The position numbers and the translations under genes are program-made. Source: Plantago elongata (taxonomy: Eukaryota > Streptophyta > Magnoliopsida > Lamiales > Plantaginaceae). Taken from it: a stretch of DNA of 64,000 nucleotides. The notes below the pieces were generated by a model. The model was not told where the DNA came from and ran no database searches. It saw only the letters and a program-made list of their open reading frames with translations. The stretch is from NCBI GenBank assembly GCA_036897095.1, contig JAYMSP010000222.1, positions 1-64,000 of the forward strand. The letters are read 5' to 3'. The stretch's first letter is position 1; the number at the start of each line of letters is the position of its first letter. Positions 48,562 to 61,240 of the stretch are shown one piece after another.

Positions 48562-49308
48562 CACTCTTCCATCTTGTATCGCCAGAATACATGTCGTTGT
48601 CATCAGTGTAATGGCAATCTCATGGTATCTGGATTTCCGCACGCCAAGAACTCATACATTGTTCAGCATCATGGGAGTATTTTCCCCAGGCCAAGAATGG
48701 GTCTCTGTTCGGCTTTTCCTGTGGCGATCTTTAATATGTAGTTGTTTTCAAAATTCTTCCTAGAAATATGTTGTTTTCATAGGTGAATTGATAGATCTTT
48801 GCAGGCTCATTTTAGTTGAACTTCACTCATGCTGTGATACTTTTCATGTTGTATTGTTCAAGTATTACTTTTTTCTTCTTCTTTCCCTTTGTCTTCCTGG
48901 TTGCATATATGGATCTAGTTCCTTTTTCTTTCTACTGGGCCTGTTTTTCTCATTAGTAACTTGACTCACACCATTTTGTTAGTCAAGTTTCAGAAAAGTC
49001 GATTTCTTTAGTGATACTCTTTTCTGTTATCTTTGGTGGATAAGTTCACTCTACAGTCTACACCTTTCGGAAAATCTATTACATCCACAAAAAACCATGA
49101 AAAAAGAAAACGATATTTTAAAAAGAGAGCAACAAAGGACAGCCAATCTTGAGCATTCCACGTGTAACAACAAGAACCTGGAAACAAGAACAATTCTAGA
49201 ATCCGTTTCTTGTCCTGAAATGGTGTTTTCCTTTGTAATATACTGTTGTTGTGATTCTACACGGTGATTGGCTAGACATTCTGTTCAACTGTTTCCTGAC
49301 TGAAAAAG
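48562..49308. other. 3' UTR of the RING gene and promoter of the DUF4336 gene
   Basis: T-rich 3' UTR-like sequence is followed by AT-rich spacer. The short antisense frame at 49008-49193 is not supported. No discrete element is seen. Confidence 0.45.
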
Positions 49309-51529
49309 ATGGCAGCAACATTTGCTGTACCTTCAGCAAAATCTTCTCCATTAACTACCCGTGAGGTGAACTCTGGTTTTCTCAGTGGGTTGCCATTAAA
49401 GGGCTTGTGCTTACAAGTGAAACCCAGAAGAAGAAATGAAGTCAGTTTAGTGGTTGCTGCTGCCACGGGCGGCGAGGCTAGCAGTGGTGGAAGGTTCTAC
49501 TTCAATTTTACCGGGTTTCCGTTCCCGCTTGGTCCGTTTCTCAACCGCCGCACCTTGAGATACGAGGTTAGTTTCTAACTGGACTCTTTAGCTTTAATAC
49601 GATGCCAATTGTTCGTTTTGGGCATTTCTGTTGTACTTGTGAGCTTCAGTAGTAAGGAGGTGTTCAGTAGTCAAACGTGTAGGATTCAATTGCCATTCGC
49701 AAGAAGATAAATCTTGATTACTAAGTAGGCTTGCAGTTTTTGTTTGTGCTGATAAATCTGTGTTTGCTGATGCAATATCAGGCAGTGAAAGGTAGCATAT
49801 GGTTATTCGAACAAGAGCAAGCTTTGGGTTTCAGCAGTGTCTCAACAAACACCCGAATGACAGTTATCAAACTGAAGTCAGGTGGGCTATGGGTTCATGC
49901 CCCAATTGCTCCAACAAGAGAGTGCATCCAGGTATTCATCAAATCATACATATTTTAGGTCTTATCAATCCTTTTGAGTACTATCTGATCTATGACTTCA
50001 CTTCATTTCTGCAGCTCCTGAAAGAGTTAGATGCTCCAGTCGAATACATAGTCCTTCCCACATTTGCATACGAACATAAAATATTTGTCGGTCCATTTTC
50101 TAGAAAGTTCCCTAAGGCTCAGGTATGGGTGGCACCAAGGCAGTGGAGCTGGCCTCTGAACTTGCCCCTTGAGTTTTTTGGGATCTTTCGAGCTAAAACA
50201 TTGAAAGAAGATGATTCATCGGTTCCATGGGGTGATGAAATTGAACACAAAGTTCTAAGTTCCCCTGAAGTTGGTATTGGACTTTTTCCTGTTTCATACC
50301 TTGAAATTAACTTACGATTACTACATCATTACATGTTTTTATTCGTGGAACAGGAATTGGACCATATGTTGAGGTGGCATTCTATCATAAGCGAACAAGA
50401 ACGCTACTAGTGACGGATGCTGTTATTTATGTCCCTCGTCAGCCACCTGAATGTATTGATAAAGAGTCCCTATTAGCTTCCGCCAAAAATGGTTTGGCTG
50501 TCAAAATTCTCAGTAGAGGTAAGGACATCCCTGATGGACCAGTTGTTGACAACATGATGAATCTCCAAAAAGGTGAGTTACTACAGAGTTCGAGCAGCTT
50601 GTAATGTGTTTTTATCTTAGTGTGTGAGCTTTACAATAAACACAGCTGCACATTAGGACATCATTTTATGCCATACTGAGCAATGACATAATCGTTCATT
50701 TTTATACCACAGGATGGGAGAGAATGGTCCTCCAGATTTTGTTTCTTGGACCCTCAAATCTCCTGGAACCCAAGGCTAGCTTCTCCCAAATGTCGCAGAA
50801 GCTGATCGTCTCTCCCATTGTTAAGACATTAGTTTTCAGCAAAGTTCCTGAAAAGGTAAGATGGACACTGGCTTGTAATACTGTGCATTAGCATCACATG
50901 TAGCCTTTAGCCAAAACTGCATGTTAGCTTCAGCTTTGGTTCAATTTTACTTCTCATCCTCATATTAGGATTGTGGGGAGTAGGATATAGAGCTGAATTA
51001 CAGAGTTTGTTTGTTGTTTGAGTTGAAGTGTGCGAAAATAGCCTTGTGTAGTCCAACTCAATCTACCTTACTCCAGCTTCTAGGCTCCATTTATACTTTT
51101 ATATGTCCTGTCATGACCTGATTTGATAATTTCTCAAATTTCTCAAGTTTAATGATCAGAAGTTCAGAAAATATTTGCAGAGTAACATATTCATGGTCTG
51201 AGTTTCTTCTTCGTTTTTTGTACCTTCAGGTGAGGGATTGGATTGATAGCATTGCACGAGACTGGAAGTTCAAGAGAATAATCCCTGCTCATTTCGCTGG
51301 CCCAATAAACGCCAGTAGATCAGACTTCTTAGCAGCATTTGCATTCCTTGACGACCTTTTGGGTGAACGTTATGTCACACGCCCTTCTCTTTCCCTTCTC
51401 TTCACTTCTCTGTTGGGAAAAGCTGCGAGTTACTTCCCACCAGATGACATGAGGACTCTGTCGTCTCTTGATCAGTTTCTAGTCTCGGTTGGAGCTGTAA
51501 AGAAGACTGTCTCCGGTCGTAAGAGATGA
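49309..51529 (+). CDS. DUF4336 family protein, predicted plastid-targeted (442 aa)
   Basis: Six exons, 49309-49566, 49782-49931, 50015-50273, 50354-50572, 50713-50855 and 51230-51529, join in frame to 442 codons. The first 55 residues are rich in Ser/Thr/Arg with few acids (MAATFAVPSAKSSPL..., VKPRRRNEV), a typical chloroplast transit peptide. The mature part contains GSIWLFEQEQALGFSSVSTN, LKSGGLWVHAPIAPT, LDAPVEYIVLPT and LLVTDAVIYVP, which I recognise as the DUF4336 family (PF14234) found in plants and cyanobacteria. The biochemical role is not established; the layout recalls metallo-hydrolase-like folds, but I see no complete HxHxDH site. No gap or shift is present. Confidence 0.88.
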
Positions 51530-52799
51530 TATGTGTTGTCAAGCACACACTCCTGGTAAATTTTGTAGAAGTTATAGCACACTTCATAAACAGTCGATTC
51601 ACACATAATACATCTGGTAAAATAGTCATTTTCACACTGGCAACTCTGTAAAGCACGGTTCTCTTCCCACTTGGAAGAGTGGTTGTGAAGACACTGTTAT
51701 TATAGGTTTTCTCCTGTCACAAAACATTGTTGGACATTTTGTTCCAAGACCTATATAGATATCCATTTTTCCACAATGTTATATCCGCAAAATTCTTAGA
51801 CCCGACCCGGCTTTTCATTATTCTCTAGTCTTTTCTTTATTCTTTTTGAGTGGGACACTTATCATTGACAAATCTTAGCTACCAACTGGTCCAACTCTCG
51901 TGGCCCAAAAGAGGTGCAACTCCTCGAGCTTGTGACCATACTTAAATTTTGTTATCATGAATTTGGTCAAGGGAGTGGAGATGGGAAAGAATCCTATGCA
52001 TTCTCCCCTTTTTAAACAAATTGATCATTATTTCTAGTGGGACTTGCAAGTTGTACCCAATGTACGATACGATACGACACGAAATACTTCACAATACGTA
52101 CATGTAAGGTTACGACTGTTAAGATTTACACCAGTATAACAGAGTCTGTAAATACGATTGGTGAACATGGGTACAGTGAATCAATGTGGATAGAACGAAT
52201 TGTTAAATTTGATCTGAAACTCTGAATGATCAGAACTCAGAAGAGTTGAATAGCTATTTCAATTGTCTAAAAGCTAACAAAAGTTGGTGGAATAATCAAT
52301 ATCTTAAATCTCACCAACTCTCAACGGACAACTGTGTATAGTCAATTGTGAAGAATGAATTGCAATTGACACATTGCTATTTCGCTTAATTGAACGTATA
52401 AGTACAATAATTTCCTCAAATATATCGTATTAATTTTGCTTAATTGTTACGGTCTAGTTAGAATGAACAAAAGAAAAAATTACACAATCACAAACGTAAG
52501 GTAGCGTCTCACAAGATCAAGATGCATGTCCATTCCACTTGGTCATTAACGAGGATGATGCCCATAAAAATACAAAATATACTTTTCATTTTTCGTTTAA
52601 TATATCACTCCATATGATTTTACAATTGGTGAACTATGATTTTTATCCTTTTAATATTATAATAACTATAATTTTATTTAACTTTAATCGTTTATAAATA
52701 GGCATTATAGATTGAATCGACTGATTCTTATTATCGAAAGATTTTAGTTAAAAGAAAGAATCATAATAAAACATGTTAGAAATGTGAAAAGTTAATCTT
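51530..52799. other. AT-rich intergenic DNA
   Basis: Starts with the 3' UTR of the DUF4336 gene. The remainder is AT-rich without recognisable genes or elements; the open frame at 52037-52225 is judged to be chance. Confidence 0.5.
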
Positions 52800-54227
52800 G
52801 AAAAGGTAAAACTTGACGAAAAAGGCGTTGCTTGCACGATCACCTTCTTCTCACTTTGTCGATTTATTTTTCCAGAAAGGAGAAAGCTTGCTTAATCATA
52901 CGGATTCATTCACACTCCATGAATCAATTCCATTAAATTTTCTTGGGTACCGCTCATTCAATTCCTTCATTATTTTACTGCCGTTACGCCTTTTCATTTG
53001 GCTTTCTGCAAAGGATTCAAGCCCAAAAAAAGAGTATACTTTGAAAAGAAGACAGGTATTACGCGTACTCTTTCTTTCTTGCTTTCTTGTTTTACGAGAA
53101 TGCACCATCTATTTCGTTAAATTTCGTCATTTTGAATTCTGGGTTGTGTGATTTTCTTTGTTTTCAGGCTCTGTTTGCTCAAAGATTGGTTTTTTATTGT
53201 GAACAAATTGGGAAAAGGTATGTTATTTTCATTTCTATCATGCTTGGACTTTTATTATGTTATGGTTCTTGCATTGTGATTTGGAGTTAACATCTATTGA
53301 TTGGATTAATGCTGGATGTTCTCTATATGCCTAGGTAACAATTAAAATTTGAATAAAGTTTTGTGTATTGGGTTGATTATTGGAAGGTGAAAGATCTTTT
53401 GTCTCCAGTCTTCTTTCTTTCAAAGAGTATTGTTAATATATGAACATCTGAGCTGCATTGTTAGTTCTCCTTTGAATGGAAATGCAAAGTATGTGCATTT
53501 CAATAATAATAGTGTTTCAGTATTATAATGCCAAGAATTTCTGTTACGGTCTTTCGCCAAGCCATTTTTGATATATAGTGTTGTCTGAGCATGAGACTTG
53601 TGTTTGTTCCACACCTGCAATAAAGCTCCTCTCCCAGAATATTTGAAAAGAAACGGCTTTGGTGTAGGGTTTTATATAATGCGAGGGTTTTTTTTTTGTC
53701 TCATCCCCTTTGTTTCTGAAATGCTTGTTGTTTAATTGAAATTGTTTCATCCCCTTTGCATTTCTGTTCTAGTACTTGTATTAATATGTTTCCGGAGTAT
53801 CTTAAATTATGACATGAGGATTTTAGGCTTCGTTTCTTTGTTTCAAGAACAGTGGAACATGAGGCTATCTTCTGTTCTCTCAAGTCTCAAATGCGTTTGT
53901 TGTTATGATTTTTCTGCAATTCAAGGTGAGAGTCACATGATCTTTTTCCTGTTTCAGAAACGTGAACATGCGATTCGTGCGATTTGATGTTATGATTCAT
54001 TCTTAATGCTGGCTGAGTGTATATGTGATCTTGAAAGATACTTGTGGTTGAGCATTTAAACATAGAAAGACTGAACTCATTGGATCCAGTTAAATATGCA
54101 GAACAATTTTACTATCTTCTGACAAGTGACAGTATCGTGTTCAGTATACTTCTAGTTTCACAAGTTTTTTAATGTGCATGTTTTTCCTCTTTCCAGGATT
54201 AGAATTTCCATCCATCTGTGCAGTGTC
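52800..54227 (+). other. Leader exons and introns of the CaM_binding gene
   Basis: Leader-like exons are separated by plausible introns: a donor GACAG|GTATTACG at about 53056, an acceptor TTTTCAG at 53167, a donor AAAAG|GTATGT at about 53218, and a final acceptor TTTCCAG at 54196, 31 bases before the start codon. The open frame at 52813-53151 lies across the first of these sites and is not considered coding. Confidence 0.45.
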
Positions 54228-56036
54228 ATGGCCGAGGAAAGTATTGATCTAATGGTAATCCCTGAGAAAATTGAACTGGATGGGAAGGTGTGCGATAACG
54301 GTGATGGAGATCCAGAATCGTTAAATAATGGAGATACTACAAACGACCAATTCCGCAGGGCTTCAATTAGTTCTACCACTTTCTCAGAGTCTGTCAACCT
54401 TACAGAAAAACCTTTACCCCATTATCTCAGAGCTTCCACTGGTTCTTGTCACGATTTCTGTAAATTCGGCAGACAACACGCATTTGAAGAGAAGAGGAGG
54501 AGACCTCAACGGAAGAACCTCAAATCACTGCCCAACGAGCCAGACTTTGTACAAATTTTTGTCTCGGGTGAGAAAAGGAAGGAAAAGGTTGTCAGCCAAA
54601 AGTTGTCTGTGGCTTCTAGTAACCGCTCGCGTGTCTCAAAGTCGTCTGATATGAAATCCCATTTGCCAACAGCGAAGGATAAAAGCAATAAGGTCATCAA
54701 GCAAAAACAATCACATGATCTAAATCTCTATCCAGATGAAATGAAGCTTTCTCCAACACCAAAGGTCAAGGAGACTAAGTCGTTCAGGAAAAGGTCTCCA
54801 AAGGTCCCTGTTAATAATGTACCTGAGCTTAAGCCTTCTTCTGATCCTAAACCCCGTTTATCATCCATGACATCCTTGAGTACTCGTACACACCCTCTTA
54901 GTCGAACTGCTTCATCTGTAAATAATACCCGTTTGTCTACTTTCAAGCCCTTGCGTACGCAGAAATTTCCTTCCCCTGATCATCCTGAAATTGTGAAAAC
55001 GGATGTGATTCTGTCTTCTAGAAGACCCAAGGTTGGCGGAGAAACAAGTTCGTCAGCAAATGTGAAAGTTTCAAGAGCTGAGAGAAATACTGAAAGGTCT
55101 TCTTCTCTGAAGGCAAAGGGATATAAGGTCAAACCACTATCCGCTTCTGGCAATTCAAGTGGCTTAAATAGAAGAGAAGTCAAAACTATGCAAAAGAAAC
55201 CATTGGCACATTCTGCTTCTTTATCTTCTAACCTCTCTCTCAGTAAGACACGGGCTAGTAAGCCAAGAAAAGAGGGGAACCCTCTGAAGGATCGGAACAA
55301 GACCCAAAATGCTGTAATCAATACATCTGAAAGTGAGTTGGTTCCGGAGAAAACCTTGCATGTCATCACGACGGAAACTGAAAATAGTCCACTTGAATTG
55401 AACTATTTGAAATCCAATGACAATGTTGTTCCGTTAATTCCATCTCCTTCATCACATAGATCACCGTCTGAAGGCACCTCATCAGATCTATCTCAAGAAG
55501 CAGATGATCTAGAAGCTGAGTACAGTGGTGAAGATACAGACGACATTTCTTGTGATGACAAGGAGATCGTGGAGATTGATGAGGTAGAGCCTGGGAATGA
55601 GAATGACAAAAAGATTTTGAGAAAAAGTAAGGTGGTTGCTTCTGAAGTCAAGCATCAATCTCCTGTGAAATTGAAGTTCAGGAGCGGGAAAGTAGTGGAC
55701 CTTCATACAGAAAATAATACTCCAAGGAGACTTAAGTTTAGAAGGGCTAGAAACTTGGGGATTGATCAAGGAAAAGTTGATTCAAGTAAAAGAACATTTA
55801 AGAAAGCTGGCGATAATGATATAGGTGAAGAGCTTTCCTCAGAAAAAATTGCTTTGAAGCACCAAGGTGTGCAGGGGAAGAAAGGGGAACAAGGTTTGTT
55901 TAACAATGTCATTGAAGAAACTGCAAGCAAACTTGCTGAAAGCCGGAAAAGTAAGGTTAAGGCCCTGGTTGGAGCTTTTGAAACAGTAATCTCCCTCCAA
56001 GAGAGGAAACCTGCTTCATCTAATACTGTTAATTGA
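54228..56036 (+). CDS. CaM_binding-domain protein, probable calmodulin-binding (602 aa)
   Basis: A single coding exon of 602 codons follows a spliced leader. The first ~470 residues are Ser/Lys/Arg-rich and likely disordered. An acidic patch (about 450-490) is followed by the conserved C-terminal plant calmodulin-binding domain (PF07839), with PVKLKFRSGKVVDL, RRLKFRRARNLG and the basic amphipathic helix FNNVIEETASKLAESRKSKV then VGAFETVISLQE. Proteins of this type, such as potato PCBP and Arabidopsis PICBP, bind Ca2+/calmodulin. Their downstream roles are poorly known. The frame is open upstream to 54174, but the leader acceptor at 54196 makes the ATG at 54228 (MAEESIDL) the start. High Lys/Arg content fits a nuclear protein (inference). 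Confidence 0.88.
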   Translation: MAEESIDLMVIPEKIELDGKVCDNGDGDPESLNNGDTTNDQFRRASISSTTFSESVNLTEKPLPHYLRASTGSCHDFCKFGRQHAFEEKRRRPQRKNLKSLPNEPDFVQIFVSGEKRKEKVVSQKLSVASSNRSRVSKSSDMKSHLPTAKDKSNKVIKQKQSHDLNLYPDEMKLSPTPKVKETKSFRKRSPKVPVNNVPELKPSSDPKPRLSSMTSLSTRTHPLSRTASSVNNTRLSTFKPLRTQKFPSPDHPEIVKTDVILSSRRPKVGGETSSSANVKVSRAERNTERSSSLKAKGYKVKPLSASGNSSGLNRREVKTMQKKPLAHSASLSSNLSLSKTRASKPRKEGNPLKDRNKTQNAVINTSESELVPEKTLHVITTETENSPLELNYLKSNDNVVPLIPSPSSHRSPSEGTSSDLSQEADDLEAEYSGEDTDDISCDDKEIVEIDEVEPGNENDKKILRKSKVVASEVKHQSPVKLKFRSGKVVDLHTENNTPRRLKFRRARNLGIDQGKVDSSKRTFKKAGDNDIGEELSSEKIALKHQGVQGKKGEQGLFNNVIEETASKLAESRKSKVKALVGAFETVISLQERKPASSNTVN

Positions 56037-57849
56037 GTGATGGGTTAGTTTGCATTGTGTTTCTTACACTTATCAAGAATAATATTAGCTGGGTAATTCA
56101 AAGCATGTGAATACAGGAGTGACGGTTGCAGATTTCTAGCATACAATTTCATTTTCGTTGGGATTGATCAGAATTAGAAGCCGGGGGGCCTAGCTGCACC
56201 TTGTGCATGTTCCTTTAGAGTTCTGTTGGTTCTTTATTTTTATAACCTCAAACCCATTGTGTTAGAGGTGTTTGTTCTTTCGTCTTTCTTGAATTTTAGT
56301 TTCTGGGAAAGAGGAAGAAGGAAAACTATAAGGTTTTAAGTTTTGACATGTTGAGATGTCATCCTTGAGTTGTGAAATCGAATTTGTAAACTGTGAATGC
56401 TTGTGTTGACACAGTAAACAGATTTGTGTTGGCTTGGCTACATGTTTTGGCTGGTTTGGACTGTTTTCTTGGTAACTTGTATTTGCGAAACCTGTTTTCA
56501 TTTTCTCTGTTCTTGCTGATCCAACTACTTCTTGTTCTTGCTGAGGTAAACCTGTCACTGTTTGCCTTCTTGTTCTTGTTTCTATCTTTAGACAATAGAA
56601 ACAGTCTTAAGACACAAGAATCTTTGATTCAGATCTTCAAGAATGTTGAAAATTGTCTGTGGAGTAGGATATACAAGTAAAGTTGATTGAGACTCATAAC
56701 CACACAATTAGCCCATAAGTAATATCTCCACCACGAATTTAAAGTCAGAAGAATTGACCTGCAACTCACTTTTCAGGATATTTAACTTGTGTTGGCTTTG
56801 ATAAGTTTGTATACTATTTAACTGAAAAATAACTTACCTTATTGACGAAATAAAATTATAGTAATATAAACTACTCATATTTATCACCCTAAATTCAAAA
56901 GTCAAATAATGAGATGGACTAGTCAAACTTAAGAAGCAACCCATCAATCTTCTTATCTATGTTGATTTTGTTTGATGAAATTATAGCTACATTACAATCT
57001 TTGCTACGATTTTACCAACTACTTCGTATAACAACTTACGTCATTAAAAGTTAACAATTTCCTTTATCCATAGAAAATCAGTTATATGATGGAATTCATT
57101 AAACTATACATCCATGGAGAGATCCAAGTCATGGATTACTTCATGACTACTCCTATTTTAAATCAAGTTATATATTATTTATCAACAAGTTTAGTTTCTT
57201 TATTATACCACCATACATTACAAAATAGTTTCCATTCAACCCATCTCTCTAGTGCTCAATATTCTACATAACTTAATGAACAATTTGATCACAAAATGAC
57301 ACCATGAAAACATAGAAATGAGCAATTTGTTCTTGGCCGTGCAGTAGCAAAAGAAAAAACTAAAGAATTCTTAATATTATCAGTTTCCACAAAACAAGTA
57401 CAGATATTAGAGTAATTCCTTTATAACATTAATATCTCACAGTAATTACGATTTAAACGAACTTTCTATATTAAATTACAAGTCGTATGAAATTGTAATT
57501 CGACGAACCATACCTAACTTCAGATAAAAAGAGTACCCGACCCTAATAAAATTTGGAGTTTGTCATGCGGCGAAAAATATCTTGATGAACAACAAACCTG
57601 CCAATTGCCTACATGATTAGACCATAAGTTGATATTTATTGAAGTTGACACCATATTACAAACCAATCACTAAGCTTCACAATCAATAGATGGTCTCAAG
57701 AAATGCCAAGTAAGCATCACAAAAGATAACCATTTGTTTGTCCCTAAGCATACATGACAGCTAGGTGATAATATTTCCCACCATAATAAATATATAATTC
57801 TCTTTTTACTTTTTATAATATAGTCCTTTTCTTGTTTCGTAGTTATGCA
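56037..57849. other. 3' UTR and AT-rich intergenic DNA
   Basis: T-rich 3' UTR-like sequence to about 56280 is followed by AT-rich DNA. Open frames at 56393-56680 and 57086-57271 have no recognisable product. No repeat or element was identified. Confidence 0.45.
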
Positions 57850-59439
57850 AGCTCGAACAAAGACCCTTTCTTTACTCAATACTTTTGCTAAAAACCTCTC
57901 AAGATTTGATTTTGCGTCAGATTAATCCATCAACTGTGAAATCTCCGCCATTTTCTTAACTTAGCAGGTGATGTATTGCATCAAAGATTACTCTTTTTTT
58001 CACATTTCATGCAAATCCCTAATATCTTGATTTCTCGTTTATTGTTTGTGTAGCTGGAATTTGTCGGTACGAGCTGAAAAGGGCTGATTTTGACTTGTGG
58101 TTAGTGTTTATGAGTTCTTGATTCCATGGTTGTTAGGATCTACTTTACCTTTGTTGCTTGCATTTGTTCTTCTGTTGTAAATCAAACTATTGATTGTTTT
58201 TTTAGCCTGTTAAGCTTCGTTGCATTTATGGAATAAACTTGGGCGATTGGTAGTGTTGGGTATAGTTTAATGGATATGGGGTTTTGGTTTAAGCCCTGTG
58301 ATTGTATAGTTTAGCTGACTCTTTTGCTGTCAATGCAGTTTGTATTGACATAGCCTGTTGGTTTGATTGGATTAGTTTGTTGGGTTTTGGATTTGGAGCT
58401 TTTCGATTACGTATATTGGCCGTGTTGCTCTTTTATAGTTGGCAATGGTTTCTATTTAGATTTTTAGTGCTGAAAAGATATAATGGACTTCGATTAGCAT
58501 GATATATCGTAGGTTATGCTTCCGTCTACTAACGTTTTTAACGGCATGAGTTGGAGGTGGCTAGATTCTGCCTCCTACTTTTTCGGAAGCACATCTTAGA
58601 TTTCATCTATAATACTGGTAACTTTTTCGAAAATCCACGTGCTATGTCGTCAGCAAGCGATATGCTTTCGGTGTCAAGATTTATTTGCTCCAGAAAAGGA
58701 GTTTGTTGTCCTGTTAACATAATATCCTACATTTTCCTTCTGCCTCTGCAATTAGACCATTTCCAGTAAGTTCACAGATTCCTATAAGATTTCACCATAT
58801 GCATTTTAGTCCTTTTTCTAAGAATTTAATAATCTTATTCTCGTGGTTAGACTTCGGATGAAGGAAAACTGATATCTCTTTTCTTCTCCAACATATCAAC
58901 TGAGCCACAAAACCATCTATTTTCATAATAACATATATTAATTGAATCTGTAGCAATGTAATGTCCTATTACGATGAGTCAAAAGTATGTTACTACTTTG
59001 TCAATGATTTTCTAGGTGGAATTCACGAATCCTTCTCGTAGTAGTAACTAAGAAATGTTGTCTTTCACTTGGATTTGTTTAGTGTTTAGTTCCCTCTATT
59101 ACCAACAAATATTGAATAACCTGTAGTATGTATATTGCTTTAATCGTGTGCATGAAGAAACATAGTGTTTGTTTTTATCAATTCTGTTCCTCAGATGTAT
59201 AGCGTATTTGGATGGTTCAGTAAAAAGGCAAGTCCTTATAAACCACACAAGCTTTCTTAGAATCTTATGGAATGTTTGGATTAAATCTTCAATTGAGACA
59301 ACTCAACTAGAATTGAGTTTATGGTTTTGTTCCAGTCTTGAACTCATTCATTCTTATTTTCTTTCCTTTTTTCTTTCCAAGCAAAATTTATGTCTTTAAT
59401 GGGTGAGTTTATTAATCATTATTCCCTTTCTAACAGGTG
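57850..59439 (+). other. Leader and long leader intron(s) of the F-box gene
   Basis: A leader-like exon probably ends at about 57967 (TTAGCAG|GTGATG), and the last acceptor is TCTAACAG at 59436, immediately upstream of the start codon. The region between has the T-rich composition of plant introns. Small open frames at 58302-58502 and 58551-58769 are treated as intronic. Confidence 0.4.
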
Positions 59440-60189
59440 ATGACGATGATTCTGACAAAGCAATACCGGTGCACTCACTCCGCGAGTTGTGCGTGCACAA
59501 AAGGGCATCTAAGTGAAGAAGTCATATTTCTTGTGTTCAATCACTTAAACTGGAACCCCAAGTTAATCGCGGCACTTTCTTGTGCATGCAAATGGTTCGA
59601 TGATCTTGCAAAACGGGTTCTCTGGAAGGAGTTCTGCATGACTCGAGCTCCTAAGATGATGCTGGACTTGCAATCTAACGGAATTCATAGCATAGATGGT
59701 AACTGGAGAGCTCTTGGGAAGCTACTCATTTATTGTTCTGGATGTGAAAAGGATGGGTTATTTAGTGGCATGCAAATTCCAGGTCATTTTGTTTACAGAA
59801 CTCGATTCTCAAGGACTTCTGGCAAGAGCTTTTTATTGCCACAATGCAGAACTGATGTATTGTATGTTTCGGATCCTTGTGAGCATCTTGACCAATCAGA
59901 GGAAGGCGATGTGGGGTTTTTTCGTGGGATTTTCAAATCTTTTGCGACTTCTAAGGTCCGGAAAATGTTAATCAGTAGAAATGCACCGATGCATCAGACT
60001 GAGGTGTGTCCATATTGTAAGGGCAAGCTATGGAACATGATGGCTGCGAAAATGGTACCTTCGAGTGCTAGCTGTCGGTTGGGTGCTTATGACGATTGCA
60101 TTGAGTACTATGTGTGCCTTAACGGACATGTCCTTGGGATATGCACCTTACTGCCCTTGTCTGATACTGATGAACCCTCGGAGGAGTGA
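59440..60189 (+). CDS. EID1-like F-box protein (249 aa)
   Basis: One coding exon of 249 codons. After a Cys-rich start (YRCTHSASCACTKG) an F-box follows at about residues 22-63 (LSEEVIFLVFNHLNWNPKLI...LAKRVLWKEFC), then the family signature DGNWRALGKLLIYCSGC, GHFVYRTRFSRTSGKSFL and LYVSDPCEHLD, a Cys pair CPYCKGKLW, and the C-terminal YYVCLNGHVLGICTLLPLSD. This is the EID1/EDL family; F-box members join SCF ubiquitin ligases through SKP1, and EID1 itself dampens phytochrome A signalling, while EDL members have been linked to ABA and flowering. The triplet GTG ATG ACG ATG follows the leader acceptor, and the first ATG (59440) is chosen. Which EDL paralogue this is cannot be settled from the sequence. 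Confidence 0.92.
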   Translation: MTMILTKQYRCTHSASCACTKGHLSEEVIFLVFNHLNWNPKLIAALSCACKWFDDLAKRVLWKEFCMTRAPKMMLDLQSNGIHSIDGNWRALGKLLIYCSGCEKDGLFSGMQIPGHFVYRTRFSRTSGKSFLLPQCRTDVLYVSDPCEHLDQSEEGDVGFFRGIFKSFATSKVRKMLISRNAPMHQTEVCPYCKGKLWNMMAAKMVPSSASCRLGAYDDCIEYYVCLNGHVLGICTLLPLSDTDEPSEE

Positions 60190-61240
60190 TGAAAAAAGAC
60201 TACATGCCTGGTAAAGATCTATAACTGTCTTTTCGTTTCTGATAATCTTGTTCCATGTTCAAGTAGTTTAGACCTTATTCTGTGCTTTATTCGTGAGTTA
60301 TCTAAAATACTTGGTGAGTGGTGGTGACTGAATTTTGCATGTACTCAGCAAGAATATGAATCTTCATTGGCTGGCAGGTTACTTCGGAAAACATTTTTCT
60401 ATAGAAAAGTTCTAGTAGACATGTGGTTGGAACTTGGAAACTTGGAGTGAGCTAGATTGTACTAAAAATATTAATTTTACCCTCACTCTGATGGCTTCTG
60501 CTGAACTAGCAAGGACCTACTTTTGGTACTTTCAATGGCAGCACTTGACTAAAGAAAGAAAAAAAGCAGCAGAGTGTAGGATGGAAGATAGAATCACACA
60601 GATTGTATTGAAATATTTTAATTAATCATGTTAAATTCATCTACACCTATTTATCAAGTGGTATGGAAGAAGTCTCCAGTTAAAAATGCTTTAATTTAAT
60701 GATAACAAGTAGAAGTGACATATTAGCAAATTTATGAAGCTCTGTAACTGCTTCAAATTAGAAAAAAGGAGCGACATGAAGCTTCTAACAACTTAGTTGT
60801 AGAAAAAGCTGAAAACTGAAATTCTAGCCTTTTCCTTTTGAAGAAAATAATGGTTTTGGTGTTGTGGACAATTTATGAAACCTGTGTATGCTTTCCTTTG
60901 TTATCTGATATATTTTTTTGATTTGCTAGGTCTTGTGCCATTTTCAAGCGGTATGGAGAATTGAGGACTCGTATAATGCTGTACGAAGAAGTAGGGTGAG
61001 ACTGAGGCATGTAGATTGGAAGAAACCTAGTATGATTAAGTTAACGTCAACGTTCATGCTGTGTTCCTGTTTACCAGACTAGGAGAGTGGTTTCCTTGTC
61101 TGTGTTTGTTCTTGTGATGTATTGATCGGTGTAGTTTCTGTAAAACCATGCATCTGTTTGTACATTGTATAACGGTAAAACATTGTACTCAAATGTAAAT
61201 CAGAGTCTGTACTGGTAACAATGTTGATCTCCTCCTGTTT
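60190..61240 (+). other. 3' UTR of the F-box gene with a probable intron
   Basis: About 21 bases after the stop there is a strong donor (TGCCTG|GTAAAG at about 60211), and a T-rich acceptor TTTGCTAG ends at 60930, followed by UTR-like sequence to about 61240. Since the donor lies within 50 bases of the stop, such an intron should not trigger nonsense-mediated decay. The open frame at 60434-60625 falls inside the intron. Confidence 0.45.

Noticed and set aside
52813-53151. 112-codon frame upstream of the CaM_binding gene
   Set aside because: It runs across a good splice donor in the leader and encodes no recognisable domain.
58302-58769. Two small open frames ahead of the EID1-like gene
   Set aside because: They fall in T-rich sequence between leader splice sites and have no recognisable product.
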